Source: G965195345 sp965277775
GTDB taxonomy: Bacteria > Pseudomonadota > Gammaproteobacteria > CAKMZV01
DNA: 64,000 bases
Assembly (NCBI GenBank): GCA_965277775.1
Contig: OZ255843.1
Location: 1,178,001 to 1,242,000 of the forward strand
Direction of reading: 5' to 3'
Positions 8,054 to 16,115 of the stretch are shown piece by piece. The notes beneath the pieces are model-generated. The model did no database searches and was not told where the DNA came from. It was given only the letters and a program-made list of their open reading frames with translations. Position 1 is the stretch's first letter. Each line of letters starts with the position of its first letter. A program made the position numbers and the translations under genes.

Positions 8054-10086
8054 TGGTCGATAAGCAAAGCGCCATTGAAAGCCTAAGTGGCGTTGGGCCG
8101 CAGACCGTTAAAAAACTGGCCAAGTTGCGGCTTTATTCGATTAGAGACTTACTGCTTCACATGCCTTATCGCTATGAGCACCACAGTCGCCTGACGGCCA
8201 TTCCAAATTTGATAGACAATGAGACTTGTGTGGTCGAAGGCATCATTTGCCATCAAAAATTAGGCGGCAGGCGGCGCCAAACTTTAGAGGTCACCGTACA
8301 AGACGAGCAAGGTTATTTGCTCGTTCGATTCTTCAACTTCCGTCCTTATTTCGCCAAGCAGTTCCAACAGGGGCGACGCATTCGTTGTACGGGCGTACCC
8401 AAGTATAAAATGAATCGTTATGAGATGGTTCATCCAGCAATTGTTTGGTTAGATACGCCAACCCCTCTACCCAATCATTATGTGGCCTGTTATCACCTAA
8501 CTGAAGGATTAAACCAAAACCTAATGCGGGGGCTTATTCAGCAGGTTTTTCGCGCAATAGACCACAAGCCCACACTCTATGACTTGGTCAACCGTCCAGA
8601 CTATGATTTTTGGCAAGCCGTCGGACACATCCACTATCCACCGCTCACCGAGGACATGGACGCCTTTGTGGATTATAAAAGCCCTTATCATCACCGCCTG
8701 ATTGTAGAAGAAATTTATTTGCACCACCTCATCACCAAATACCATCGGAGTTTAAGCGCGCAAAAACAAACAATCACCTTAACAGAAGACCGAATGAGTC
8801 AAAAATTTATTCATGCATTGCCTTTTGAACTGACAGCTGACCAGCAACAGGTCATCAAAGATATTCAGGCGGATTTAGCCAGCTCTGAACCCATGTTACG
8901 CTTGCTTCAAGGTGATGTGGGTTGCGGAAAAACCGTGGTGGCCATCGCGGCTATGCTGGTGGCTGTGCAGCATGGCAATCAAGCCATTTTTATGGCGCCC
9001 ACAGAGCTATTAGCGCAACAACACTATCAAAACATCAATGCTTTGCTTGAGCCATTAGACGTTCAAACCTTGTTTTTATCGGGCTCCATCACCGCCAAAC
9101 AGCGACGACAAGCGCTCGAACAAATACCCTCAGCAGATATACTCATTGGCACCCACGCTTTTTTGCACCTAGATGCCCCCTTGGATAGACTGGCGCTGAT
9201 TGTGATTGATGAACAACACCGATTTGGCGTCGAACAGCGGCTGGCGCTCAGCCAAAAAACCGCGCACCAGCCCCATCAACTGATTATGAGTGCCACGCCC
9301 ATCCCGCGCTCACTGGCCATGACCCTATACGGCGATTTGGAGTTGTCTGTGATTCGCCAATTACCAGTCAATAGAAAACCAATCCAAACCTCGATCATCA
9401 ACTTAGACAAATACGAATCACTGGTGGTAAAAATCAATCAAAACATACAAGAGGGTAAGCAAGTTTACTGGGTTTGCCCACTGATTGAAACCTCCGAACA
9501 CATTACGGCACAGGATGTGGAAACCCGTCATGCCGATTTACAGACCAAAATCTCTGGAACCGTGGCGCTGATACACGGACGGCTCAAGCCCCAAGAAAAG
9601 CTTGACATCATGTTGAAATTTAATGCCAATGCAATCAGCTTGCTTGTATCAACCACAGTGATTGAAGTCGGTGTTGATGTGCCAAATGCCAGTATTATCG
9701 TCATTGAGAACCCTGAGCGATTGGGATTAGCCCAGCTTCACCAATTGCGCGGACGCGTGGGCAGAGGTCACATTGCCAGCCACTGTATCCTACTGTATAG
9801 AGATCCCCTCTCTGAGGCCTCAAAAATGCGCTTAGAAGCCATCAGAGCGCACAGCGATGGCTTCAAACTCGCCGAAATCGACCTCTCCATAAGGGATGCG
9901 GGAGATCTCCTCGGCACTCGTCAAACGGGCGATCAACAATTTCACCTCGCTAATATTTCTCGAGACTATGTGTTATTTGAAAAAACCAAAACCATAGCCG
10001 ATCAATTGTGGGCTCATAACCCTGAAGCCGCCTTGAGCTTGATTGAAGAACAAAACGACCATGCGGGTCAGTTTATAAACGCCTAA
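8053..10086 (+). CDS. recG: ATP-dependent DNA helicase RecG
   Basis: Double-stranded DNA translocase that reverses stalled replication forks and processes branched recombination intermediates. It has 677 residues. The N-terminal wedge/OB domain (about 1-240) is followed by the helicase core: Walker A GDVGCGKTVVA near residue 289, motif II DEQHRFGVEQR near 385, SATPIPRSLAMTLYGDL near 415, and the RecG-specific C-terminal RGRVGRG and GDLLGTRQTG segments. It begins one base inside the ridA stop. The ridA-recG pairing echoes the linkage seen in several gammaproteobacteria. Confidence 0.98.
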   Translation: MVDKQSAIESLSGVGPQTVKKLAKLRLYSIRDLLLHMPYRYEHHSRLTAIPNLIDNETCVVEGIICHQKLGGRRRQTLEVTVQDEQGYLLVRFFNFRPYFAKQFQQGRRIRCTGVPKYKMNRYEMVHPAIVWLDTPTPLPNHYVACYHLTEGLNQNLMRGLIQQVFRAIDHKPTLYDLVNRPDYDFWQAVGHIHYPPLTEDMDAFVDYKSPYHHRLIVEEIYLHHLITKYHRSLSAQKQTITLTEDRMSQKFIHALPFELTADQQQVIKDIQADLASSEPMLRLLQGDVGCGKTVVAIAAMLVAVQHGNQAIFMAPTELLAQQHYQNINALLEPLDVQTLFLSGSITAKQRRQALEQIPSADILIGTHAFLHLDAPLDRLALIVIDEQHRFGVEQRLALSQKTAHQPHQLIMSATPIPRSLAMTLYGDLELSVIRQLPVNRKPIQTSIINLDKYESLVVKINQNIQEGKQVYWVCPLIETSEHITAQDVETRHADLQTKISGTVALIHGRLKPQEKLDIMLKFNANAISLLVSTTVIEVGVDVPNASIIVIENPERLGLAQLHQLRGRVGRGHIASHCILLYRDPLSEASKMRLEAIRAHSDGFKLAEIDLSIRDAGDLLGTRQTGDQQFHLANISRDYVLFEKTKTIADQLWAHNPEAALSLIEEQNDHAGQFINA

Positions 10087-10133
10087 TATGGCAAAAATAG
10101 AATTTCACACAGATAAATATTAGCGCGCAACGG

Positions 10134-10161
10134 TTACAGACGCTTCGCGGTAAAGTAAAAT
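10134..10161 (+). promoter_or_regulatory. Candidate promoter of proS-kdsB
   Basis: TTACAG (10134-10139) and TAAAAT (10156-10161), spaced 16 bp, lie in the 108-bp gap between recG and proS. Plausible sigma-70 match, untested. Confidence 0.4.
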
Positions 10162-10194
10162 AACCCCTCCATTGATTATGACCCTAAAAAATTT

Positions 10195-11904
10195 ATGAAA
10201 GCCAGCCAGTTCCTCATCAACACCTACAAAGAATCCCCCGCTGAAGCAGAAACCATCAGCCATCAGTTGATGCTGCGCGCCAGTTTTATTCAAAAGTTGG
10301 CCTCTGGCATCTACACCTGGTCGCCCCTAGGGCTTAGAGTGTTTAAAAAGGTCGAGGCCATCGTTCGCGAAGAAATGGACCGTTCGGGTGCGCTTGAAAT
10401 GACCATGCCAACCGTACAGCCGGCAGAATTGTGGCAAAAATCTGGGCGCTGGCAGGATTATGGCGCGGAATTGCTGAGATTGTCCGATCGCCACGACAGG
10501 GCATTTTGTTTGGGGCCCACACACGAAGAAGTGATCACCGAATTCGTCAAGAAAAACCTCAAAAGTTACAAACAACTGCCCATAAATTTGTATCAAATAC
10601 AAACCAAATTCCGCGATGAGGTCCGCCCACGTTTTGGCATCATGCGTTCCCGCGAATTTGTTATGAAAGACGCTTATTCTTTTCACAATACCAAGGCTTC
10701 TTTGCAAGAAGGTTATGACTTAATGTTTGAGGCTTATACCAAGATATTTTCTCGACTTCAATTGGATTTTAGAGCGGTATCTGCCGATTCAGGCGCCATT
10801 GGTGGACAGGTTTCTCAGGAATTTCATATACTTGCCGATGTGGGCGAGGATGACATTGTGTTTTCAACTGACAGCGACTATTCAGCAAATGTTGAGCTGG
10901 CAGAAGCGATTTGTTTGGAAGAACGCCGGTCACCCACCTTAGACATGAGCAAAAAACCCACCCCAAATGTCAAAACCATTGAGCATCTGGTCCAACAATT
11001 TAAACTGCCCATCAACAAAACCCTTAAAACTTTGGTTGTCAAAGCAGAAAAAGATCAACCATCGCCTCTGATCGCCTTACTGGTGCGTGGTGACCATACG
11101 CTAAACCTCGTTAAAGCAGAGAAATTAGACGCCGTTGCCAAACCGCTCACATTTGCCACAGCATCAGAAATTAAAGCGACCTATGGTGCAGGCCCTGGTT
11201 CATTGGGTCCGGTCAATTCACCCATTCCATTTGTGGTTGATCGAAGCGTTGCTGCCATGTCCGATTTTGCCGTTGGTGCCAATGATGAAGGCCACCACTT
11301 TTTTGGCGTCAACTGGGATCGTGACGTCGCGCTCCCCACCGTTACGGACTTAAGAAACGTCGTCGCTGGAGACCCCAGTCCAGATGGCAATGGCAGACTT
11401 GTATTAAAAAGAGGCATTGAAGTCGGACATATCTTCCAACTTGGCGATAAATATTCAACCGCTATGAACCTTCAAGTCATTGACGAAACTGGCCAATCCA
11501 TACCATTGATGATGGGCTGCTATGGCATTGGTGTTTCGCGCGTGGTTGCGGCCTCTATTGAGCAAAACCATGATGATCGCGGCATCATTTGGCCTATGGC
11601 CTTAGCGCCCTTTAAAGTCGCCATTGTGCCACTAAATGCGCACAAAGAGCCCCGTGTCAATGCCATTGCCCAATCCCTCTATCAGACCTTAGAACAACAG
11701 GGCATCGAAGTATTATTTGATGATAGAGACGAACGACCTGGTATAAAGTTCGCAGATCTCGATCTGATTGGTATTCCCCATAGAGTGGTTGTCAGCCCCA
11801 AACTCCTTGTTGATGATTGTGTGGAGTACAAACATCGCACAGAAAATGAAGCACAACAGATAAATCTTAAGGCCATTGAATCATTTTTGGCCGAACGGCT
11901 ATGA
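10195..11904 (+). CDS. proS: Prolyl-tRNA synthetase, bacterial type with editing domain
   Basis: Class II aminoacyl-tRNA synthetase charging tRNA-Pro. It has 569 residues. Motif 1 surrounds the GIYTWSPLGLRVFKKVE segment (about 40-55), motif 2 is at FRDEVRPRFGIMRSREFVMK (about 138-157), and motif 3 is at MMGCYGIGVSRVVAA (about 438-452). An inserted YbaK-like editing domain that hydrolyses mischarged alanine spans roughly residues 235-385. The anticodon-binding domain is C-terminal. The stop codon overlaps the kdsB start (ATGA). Confidence 0.98.
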   Translation: MKASQFLINTYKESPAEAETISHQLMLRASFIQKLASGIYTWSPLGLRVFKKVEAIVREEMDRSGALEMTMPTVQPAELWQKSGRWQDYGAELLRLSDRHDRAFCLGPTHEEVITEFVKKNLKSYKQLPINLYQIQTKFRDEVRPRFGIMRSREFVMKDAYSFHNTKASLQEGYDLMFEAYTKIFSRLQLDFRAVSADSGAIGGQVSQEFHILADVGEDDIVFSTDSDYSANVELAEAICLEERRSPTLDMSKKPTPNVKTIEHLVQQFKLPINKTLKTLVVKAEKDQPSPLIALLVRGDHTLNLVKAEKLDAVAKPLTFATASEIKATYGAGPGSLGPVNSPIPFVVDRSVAAMSDFAVGANDEGHHFFGVNWDRDVALPTVTDLRNVVAGDPSPDGNGRLVLKRGIEVGHIFQLGDKYSTAMNLQVIDETGQSIPLMMGCYGIGVSRVVAASIEQNHDDRGIIWPMALAPFKVAIVPLNAHKEPRVNAIAQSLYQTLEQQGIEVLFDDRDERPGIKFADLDLIGIPHRVVVSPKLLVDDCVEYKHRTENEAQQINLKAIESFLAERL

Positions 11905-12626
11905 GCAAACGAAGCGCCGTCATCATTCCTGCCCGTTATAACTCCGCCCGTTTACCCGGTAAGGTTTTACTCATGTTGGGCGACAAGCCCGTAGTGCAAC
12001 ACGTGTATGAAAAGGCGGTCGCGGCGGATGTGGGGTCTGTCTACATAGCCACAGACAGCGAAAAGGTCTTTAAGGTTTGCGAACGGTTTGCCCAGGTGAT
12101 TATGACTCAAGAACACGCCTCGGGCACCGATCGTGTTGCTGAAGCGGCTCAAACATTGGAACCAGAAACCATCATAAACATTCAAGGCGATGAGCCCTTT
12201 ATTGACATCAACCTCATTAAAGCGCTACATCAGAACTTAATACAAGGGGCGCCGTGGGTCAGTGCCGCGCATCCCATTAAGTCATTGGAAGAATTAACCA
12301 ATAAAAATGCCGTTAAAGTCGTCCTTGATCGTCGCGGTAACGCGCTCTATTTTTCACGCTCACCCATCCCATTCTATCGCGATTGTCCAGATATGCTGAA
12401 TCCAGCACTGCGACACATAGGGGTCTATGGTTATCATAGAAAAACCCTGCAAACCCTGGCTGCATTACCACCGTGTCGGATTGAACAAATTGAAAAATTG
12501 GAGCAACTGCGCGGTCTGAACGCGGGGATGAAGATCAAAATCATTGCAACGGAAGAGCCTTCTCAAGGCATTGATACCATCGAAGACTTCTGGCAAGCCT
12601 CCAAAATCATAGGACAAGCGTCTTAG
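11901..12626 (+). CDS. kdsB: 3-deoxy-manno-octulosonate cytidylyltransferase (CMP-KDO synthetase)
   Basis: Activates KDO with CTP to CMP-KDO, the donor used for the inner core of lipopolysaccharide. The 241 residues include the N-terminal nucleotide site IIPARYNSARLPGK (residues 8-21), ATDSEKV, EHASGTDRVAEA and the INIQGDEPFI motif near residue 93. It is coupled to proS by a 4-bp overlap. Unlike in E. coli it is not next to lpxK. Together with lpxA/B/D and a GT9 gene in this window it indicates a KDO-containing LPS. Confidence 0.97.
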   Translation: MSKRSAVIIPARYNSARLPGKVLLMLGDKPVVQHVYEKAVAADVGSVYIATDSEKVFKVCERFAQVIMTQEHASGTDRVAEAAQTLEPETIINIQGDEPFIDINLIKALHQNLIQGAPWVSAAHPIKSLEELTNKNAVKVVLDRRGNALYFSRSPIPFYRDCPDMLNPALRHIGVYGYHRKTLQTLAALPPCRIEQIEKLEQLRGLNAGMKIKIIATEEPSQGIDTIEDFWQASKIIGQAS

Positions 12627-12675
12627 GGCATCGTATTTAGGGGTGTCATGGAGGTCAAACAGTGAGAATAAGGCC

Positions 12676-12851
12676 TTTTACAGCATAGGCTATAGGGTGG
12701 GAGCCTCCTCTTCGCCCAATGGAATGGCGATGGTTTTGTCCAAATCCCTTTTGCTGATGCCTATTACAGTATGGGCTTTAGGGTAACCACCTCTTCGCCC
12801 AATGTGGGGTGAATGGCGATGGTTTTGTCCAAATCCCTTTTGCTGATGCCT
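12676..12851. repeat. Imperfect tandem duplication of the gor 3' end
   Basis: Two adjacent direct copies occur: 12676-12762 (outside the gene) and 12763-12851 (the last codons of gor). A 41-bp block is identical in both (12722-12762 and 12811-12851), while the other half is only about 80% alike. The outer copy lacks 6 bp and, if read in the gor frame on the minus strand, changes IHPTLGEE to IPLGEE, losing the His-Pro of the catalytic HPT motif, and ends at its own stop. It looks like the relic of an older gor end. Confidence 0.9.
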
Positions 12852-14113
12852 TTTCTAATGGCCACAGCAAACCCTTGTAGGATTTCTTCAACGCCCTCGC
12901 CTAACATATGCAAGCCCAAGACTTGATGCGTGTCTTTTCGGCAAATAAGCTTTATCACAACTGTTTCATCCTTATCTAACAGGGTATTGGCCAGCGGAGA
13001 GAACGCGCTAATGTAGGATTTGACCTGCTCTGCGCCAATTTTTTCAATGGCTTGATCTTCTGTAAGCCCGACCATTGCTATGGGTGGCATGGTGAAAATC
13101 ACGGTTGGCACAAAATCCAGATCAATTTTCTCTTTATTCATCCCGCCATGAAGCCGCATCATCAATCGTCTGCCCTCTTGGATGGCAACTGGGGTTAATT
13201 GTGGTTTATTGGCAACGTCTCCAACAGCAAATAGATGATCAATGTTGGTCTCACTGTATTCATTAGCATCGATGAAGCCATGTTTTAGCGTAATACCCGC
13301 CTTATGTAATTGTAGTGGTTCAATGTTCGCTTTTCGCCCTATTGCCCATACCAAACGCTCTGTGTTTATGGTTTTACCTGACTTAAGTGCCACCTCAGTT
13401 GTATTGCCGCTCAGTGTTACACGTGAAACATCCTCGCCTACAAGCATATTAATATTTGACTTTTCAATTGCTTTCATAAGGTGCGTTACGATTTCATCAT
13501 CGACCGTTTTTAATGGTTTTTGTTTGCGGATGATTAAATTGACCTCGCTTCCCAAAGCAGAAAGGATAAATGAAAATTCTAAAGCGATATAGCCAGAGCC
13601 CACGATGGTGACGCTTTTAGGCTGTTCTTCAAGATAAAACAGATCGTCAGACACTAAGCCGTGTTCTGACCCCGCAACATCAGGAACAATGGGTTTTGAG
13701 CCCGTTGCAATGACAATTTTATCTGCAGAAAAAACCTTGTCTCCAACCCGAAGCGTGTTCGAATCAACAAAGGCTGCGGTGCCATAGCAGGTGTCTATGA
13801 GATTATTATTCAAATAGCCTTGGTACCACTGCTCAATGCCTTTGATGGTTTGATCTCTCTTGGCTTTGAAGATAGACCATGAAAAGCTTTTGTCTTTGAT
13901 GTGGATGCCAAGCCCTTGGGTGTGATTTAAGTTTTTCCACGTGTTTGCCGCTTGCCAGAATAACTTCTTAGGCACACAGCCCAGATTAACACAGGTGCCG
14001 CCCCAATGCCTATTTTCAACAACCAAACACTTTTTATTATATTGAGCCGCGTATTCTGCAACAGAGATGCCGCCACTGCCCCCACCAATTACGATCAAAT
14101 CATATTTTTTCAT
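12764..14113 (-). CDS. gor: Glutathione-disulfide reductase
   Basis: Cytosolic NADPH-dependent flavoprotein that reduces oxidised glutathione. The 449 residues show an FAD site IGGGSGGISVAEYAA (9-23), redox cysteines GGTCVNLGCVPKK (Cys41/Cys46), an NADPH site VGSGYIALEFSFIL near residue 170, an FAD motif FAVGDVANKPQLTPVA near 300, and the C-terminal catalytic IHPTLGEE. The glutathione reductase assignment over dihydrolipoamide or mercuric reductase rests on overall pattern and on gshA/gshB in the same window. The C-terminus is duplicated just downstream (see repeat). First gene, from the kdsB side, of a four-gene minus-strand block. Confidence 0.9.
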   Translation of the reverse strand: MKKYDLIVIGGGSGGISVAEYAAQYNKKCLVVENRHWGGTCVNLGCVPKKLFWQAANTWKNLNHTQGLGIHIKDKSFSWSIFKAKRDQTIKGIEQWYQGYLNNNLIDTCYGTAAFVDSNTLRVGDKVFSADKIVIATGSKPIVPDVAGSEHGLVSDDLFYLEEQPKSVTIVGSGYIALEFSFILSALGSEVNLIIRKQKPLKTVDDEIVTHLMKAIEKSNINMLVGEDVSRVTLSGNTTEVALKSGKTINTERLVWAIGRKANIEPLQLHKAGITLKHGFIDANEYSETNIDHLFAVGDVANKPQLTPVAIQEGRRLMMRLHGGMNKEKIDLDFVPTVIFTMPPIAMVGLTEDQAIEKIGAEQVKSYISAFSPLANTLLDKDETVVIKLICRKDTHQVLGLHMLGEGVEEILQGFAVAIRKGISKRDLDKTIAIHPTLGEEVVTLKPIL

Positions 14114-14164
14114 ATGCTCAAACGCTTTGAATGTATTCGCACAAGTGGGACTGAACCATGAAAA

Positions 14165-15454
14165 CTATTTATTCCAAGTAAGGGTTTTAATCACATTAAG
14201 GGCTTGTTGCAATTCGTAGTCCTCAGTGATGAGCGTCTTTTCGTCCGCTTTTTTGCTTTCTGCCGTTTTTTCTGTTTTTGTGGTGCCTTCGCTCTTTAAA
14301 TGCCCTTCCAGGTCCTTTTCCTGAACACGATTAAAATTCTCATTGAGCTGAGTCACTTTGATCAAAGGAATCTCTATGTCTGGCTTAATGCCTTCTGCCT
14401 GAATAGAACGGCCATTTGGCGTGTAATATCGCGCTGTCGTTAATTTCATACCGTAGTTGTCAGAAAGGTTGATGATGGTTTGAACCGAGCCTTTACCAAA
14501 ACTCTTTCTGCCAACAATCATCCCTCTTTTATGATCTTGTAATGCGCCTGCAACGATCTCTGATGCGGAAGCTGAGCCTTCGTTGATTAAAACCACAATG
14601 GGAATTTGTGGAATGACATCGCCTTTTCTCGCTAATATGACTTCGTTGCTGGATCTGGAACGTCCGATGGTGGACACAACTGTGCTGCCGTCCAAAAATG
14701 CCCCAGAAACGTTAACAGCACCACTTAAAACGCCGCCAGGATTGTTCCTCAAATCCAATATCAAACCTTTTACGTTGCCTTCTTTCTGTGATTTTTCAAT
14801 TTTTTTAATCATTTCTCGAGCGGTTGGCTCTTGAAAGTGCGAGATTCGAACGTACAAAATATCGTCGTCTAACTTGCGTGATCGAACACTGGTCAGCTGT
14901 ATGATGGCGCGTGTTAGTTTTTTCACTAAGGGCGCATCCTCACCTTCTCTGACAATGGTTAGATTAATATCGCTGCCTGGCTTACCGCGCATAATGTCAA
15001 CCGCTTCTGTCAAAGTCATGCCTTTAACGGACTGTTCATCAAGTTTAATGATAACGTCTCCAGCTTTAATATTCGATTTATCAGCGGGCGTGTCATCTAA
15101 AGGCGCAACAACTTTGACAAATCCGTTTTCCATGACAACTTCTATGCCCAGACCGCCAAATTTTCCTTGTGCCGATACATTCAAGTTAGTCAAGGCTTTG
15201 GGTTCAAGGTAGGCTGAATGAGGATCAAGGTTTGAAATCATCCCTTTGATTGCTGCATTCATTAGGCTATCGCTTGATTTTTCATCGACATATAACTTTT
15301 TTATTGTCTCAAATGCATGATTAAGCCGGCGAATTTCTTCAATGGGTAGCTGTTCTTCCGATGATGCCCCCACTTGAAGCACAACGGTCAGCAATAATCC
15401 CAAAAATGCGCCCGAAACCAGCAAATACCATCTTTTTTTATCAAACATTTTCAC
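14165..15454 (-). CDS. ctpA: Carboxy-terminal processing protease (S41 family)
   Basis: Periplasmic serine protease that trims C-termini of envelope proteins. The 429 residues begin with an uncleaved-anchor-like or signal segment (about 8-29), followed by LDPHSAYLEP, a PDZ domain (about 95-175; GGLGIEV to DVIIKLD), and the S41 catalytic core. The core includes LDLRNNPGG, the nucleophile in GSASASE near residue 292 and the general-base lysine in KSFGKGSV near 317. The C-terminal tail is Lys/Glu-rich and low complexity. It lies 51 bp from gor and 61 bp from purE, all on the same strand. Confidence 0.93.
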   Translation of the reverse strand: MKMFDKKRWYLLVSGAFLGLLLTVVLQVGASSEEQLPIEEIRRLNHAFETIKKLYVDEKSSDSLMNAAIKGMISNLDPHSAYLEPKALTNLNVSAQGKFGGLGIEVVMENGFVKVVAPLDDTPADKSNIKAGDVIIKLDEQSVKGMTLTEAVDIMRGKPGSDINLTIVREGEDAPLVKKLTRAIIQLTSVRSRKLDDDILYVRISHFQEPTAREMIKKIEKSQKEGNVKGLILDLRNNPGGVLSGAVNVSGAFLDGSTVVSTIGRSRSSNEVILARKGDVIPQIPIVVLINEGSASASEIVAGALQDHKRGMIVGRKSFGKGSVQTIINLSDNYGMKLTTARYYTPNGRSIQAEGIKPDIEIPLIKVTQLNENFNRVQEKDLEGHLKSEGTTKTEKTAESKKADEKTLITEDYELQQALNVIKTLTWNK

Positions 15455-15515
15455 CTCTACTCTTAACGACCTCTAATTTCCAATTAACTTAACGTTATTA
15501 ACCACAAAAGCAAGC

Positions 15516-16031
15516 TCATCCCTCTTTAAACAATTGTCCTTGAATTTTTTCATCCTTTCTTTGTATTTCTTGTTGGTTTTCCAAACGCATGTTCCAAATT
15601 CTTTGCTTTAAGCGCTCATCACTTAAAGCCAGCATCTGAATGGCCAGATGCGCCGCATTTTTTGACCCTGCGGAGCCAATAGCAACCGTCGCAACAGGAA
15701 TGCCTGCGGGCATCTGAACCGTTGACAACAAAGCATCCATGCCCCCCAATCCACCAGATTCTATGGGAACGCCAATAACGGGTCTGACCGTTATGGCTGA
15801 AACAGCACCCGCAAGGTGTGCCGCAAGACCGGCCGCTGCTATAAAGATTTTCACACCTCTTTTTTCAGCATCAACCACATATTCATGCGTTTGCTGAGGC
15901 GTTCTATGAGCGGAGGTGATTTTCACCTCGAATGCAATGTCAAATTGTGCCAAAATCTCTGTTGATTTTTGCATGACAGGCCAGTCTGAATCTGACCCCA
16001 TTAAAATAGCAACATCAGGTTGAGCAGTCAT
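15516..16031 (-). CDS. purE: N5-carboxyaminoimidazole ribonucleotide mutase (class I PurE)
   Basis: Catalyses N5-CAIR to CAIR in purine biosynthesis. The 171 residues contain the family's GSDSDWPVM (12-20), the SAHRTP loop with catalytic histidine near residue 41, and GVPIESGGLGGMDALLSTVQ. AHLAG stands where E. coli-type enzymes have AHLPG, and NAAHLA replaces NAALLA, so this is not the closest E. coli-type variant. AGGAG lies 9 bp before the ATG. No purK follows, unlike the common purEK pair, so the N5-CAIR synthetase must be encoded elsewhere. Confidence 0.93.
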   Translation of the reverse strand: MTAQPDVAILMGSDSDWPVMQKSTEILAQFDIAFEVKITSAHRTPQQTHEYVVDAEKRGVKIFIAAAGLAAHLAGAVSAITVRPVIGVPIESGGLGGMDALLSTVQMPAGIPVATVAIGSAGSKNAAHLAIQMLALSDERLKQRIWNMRLENQQEIQRKDEKIQGQLFKEG

Positions 16032-16115
16032 ATCGTATTACTCCTATCGATATATAAGTTTAGGTGGATGTTATGAAGAATTATAATGCTTCTTGTTGCA
16101 TCGTGTTTTCAATGC

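Noticed and set aside
12764..14113. Mercuric or dihydrolipoamide reductase instead of glutathione reductase
   Set aside because: The CVNLGC redox motif and overall length fit glutathione reductase, and there is no N-terminal metal-binding domain or pyruvate dehydrogenase gene nearby.
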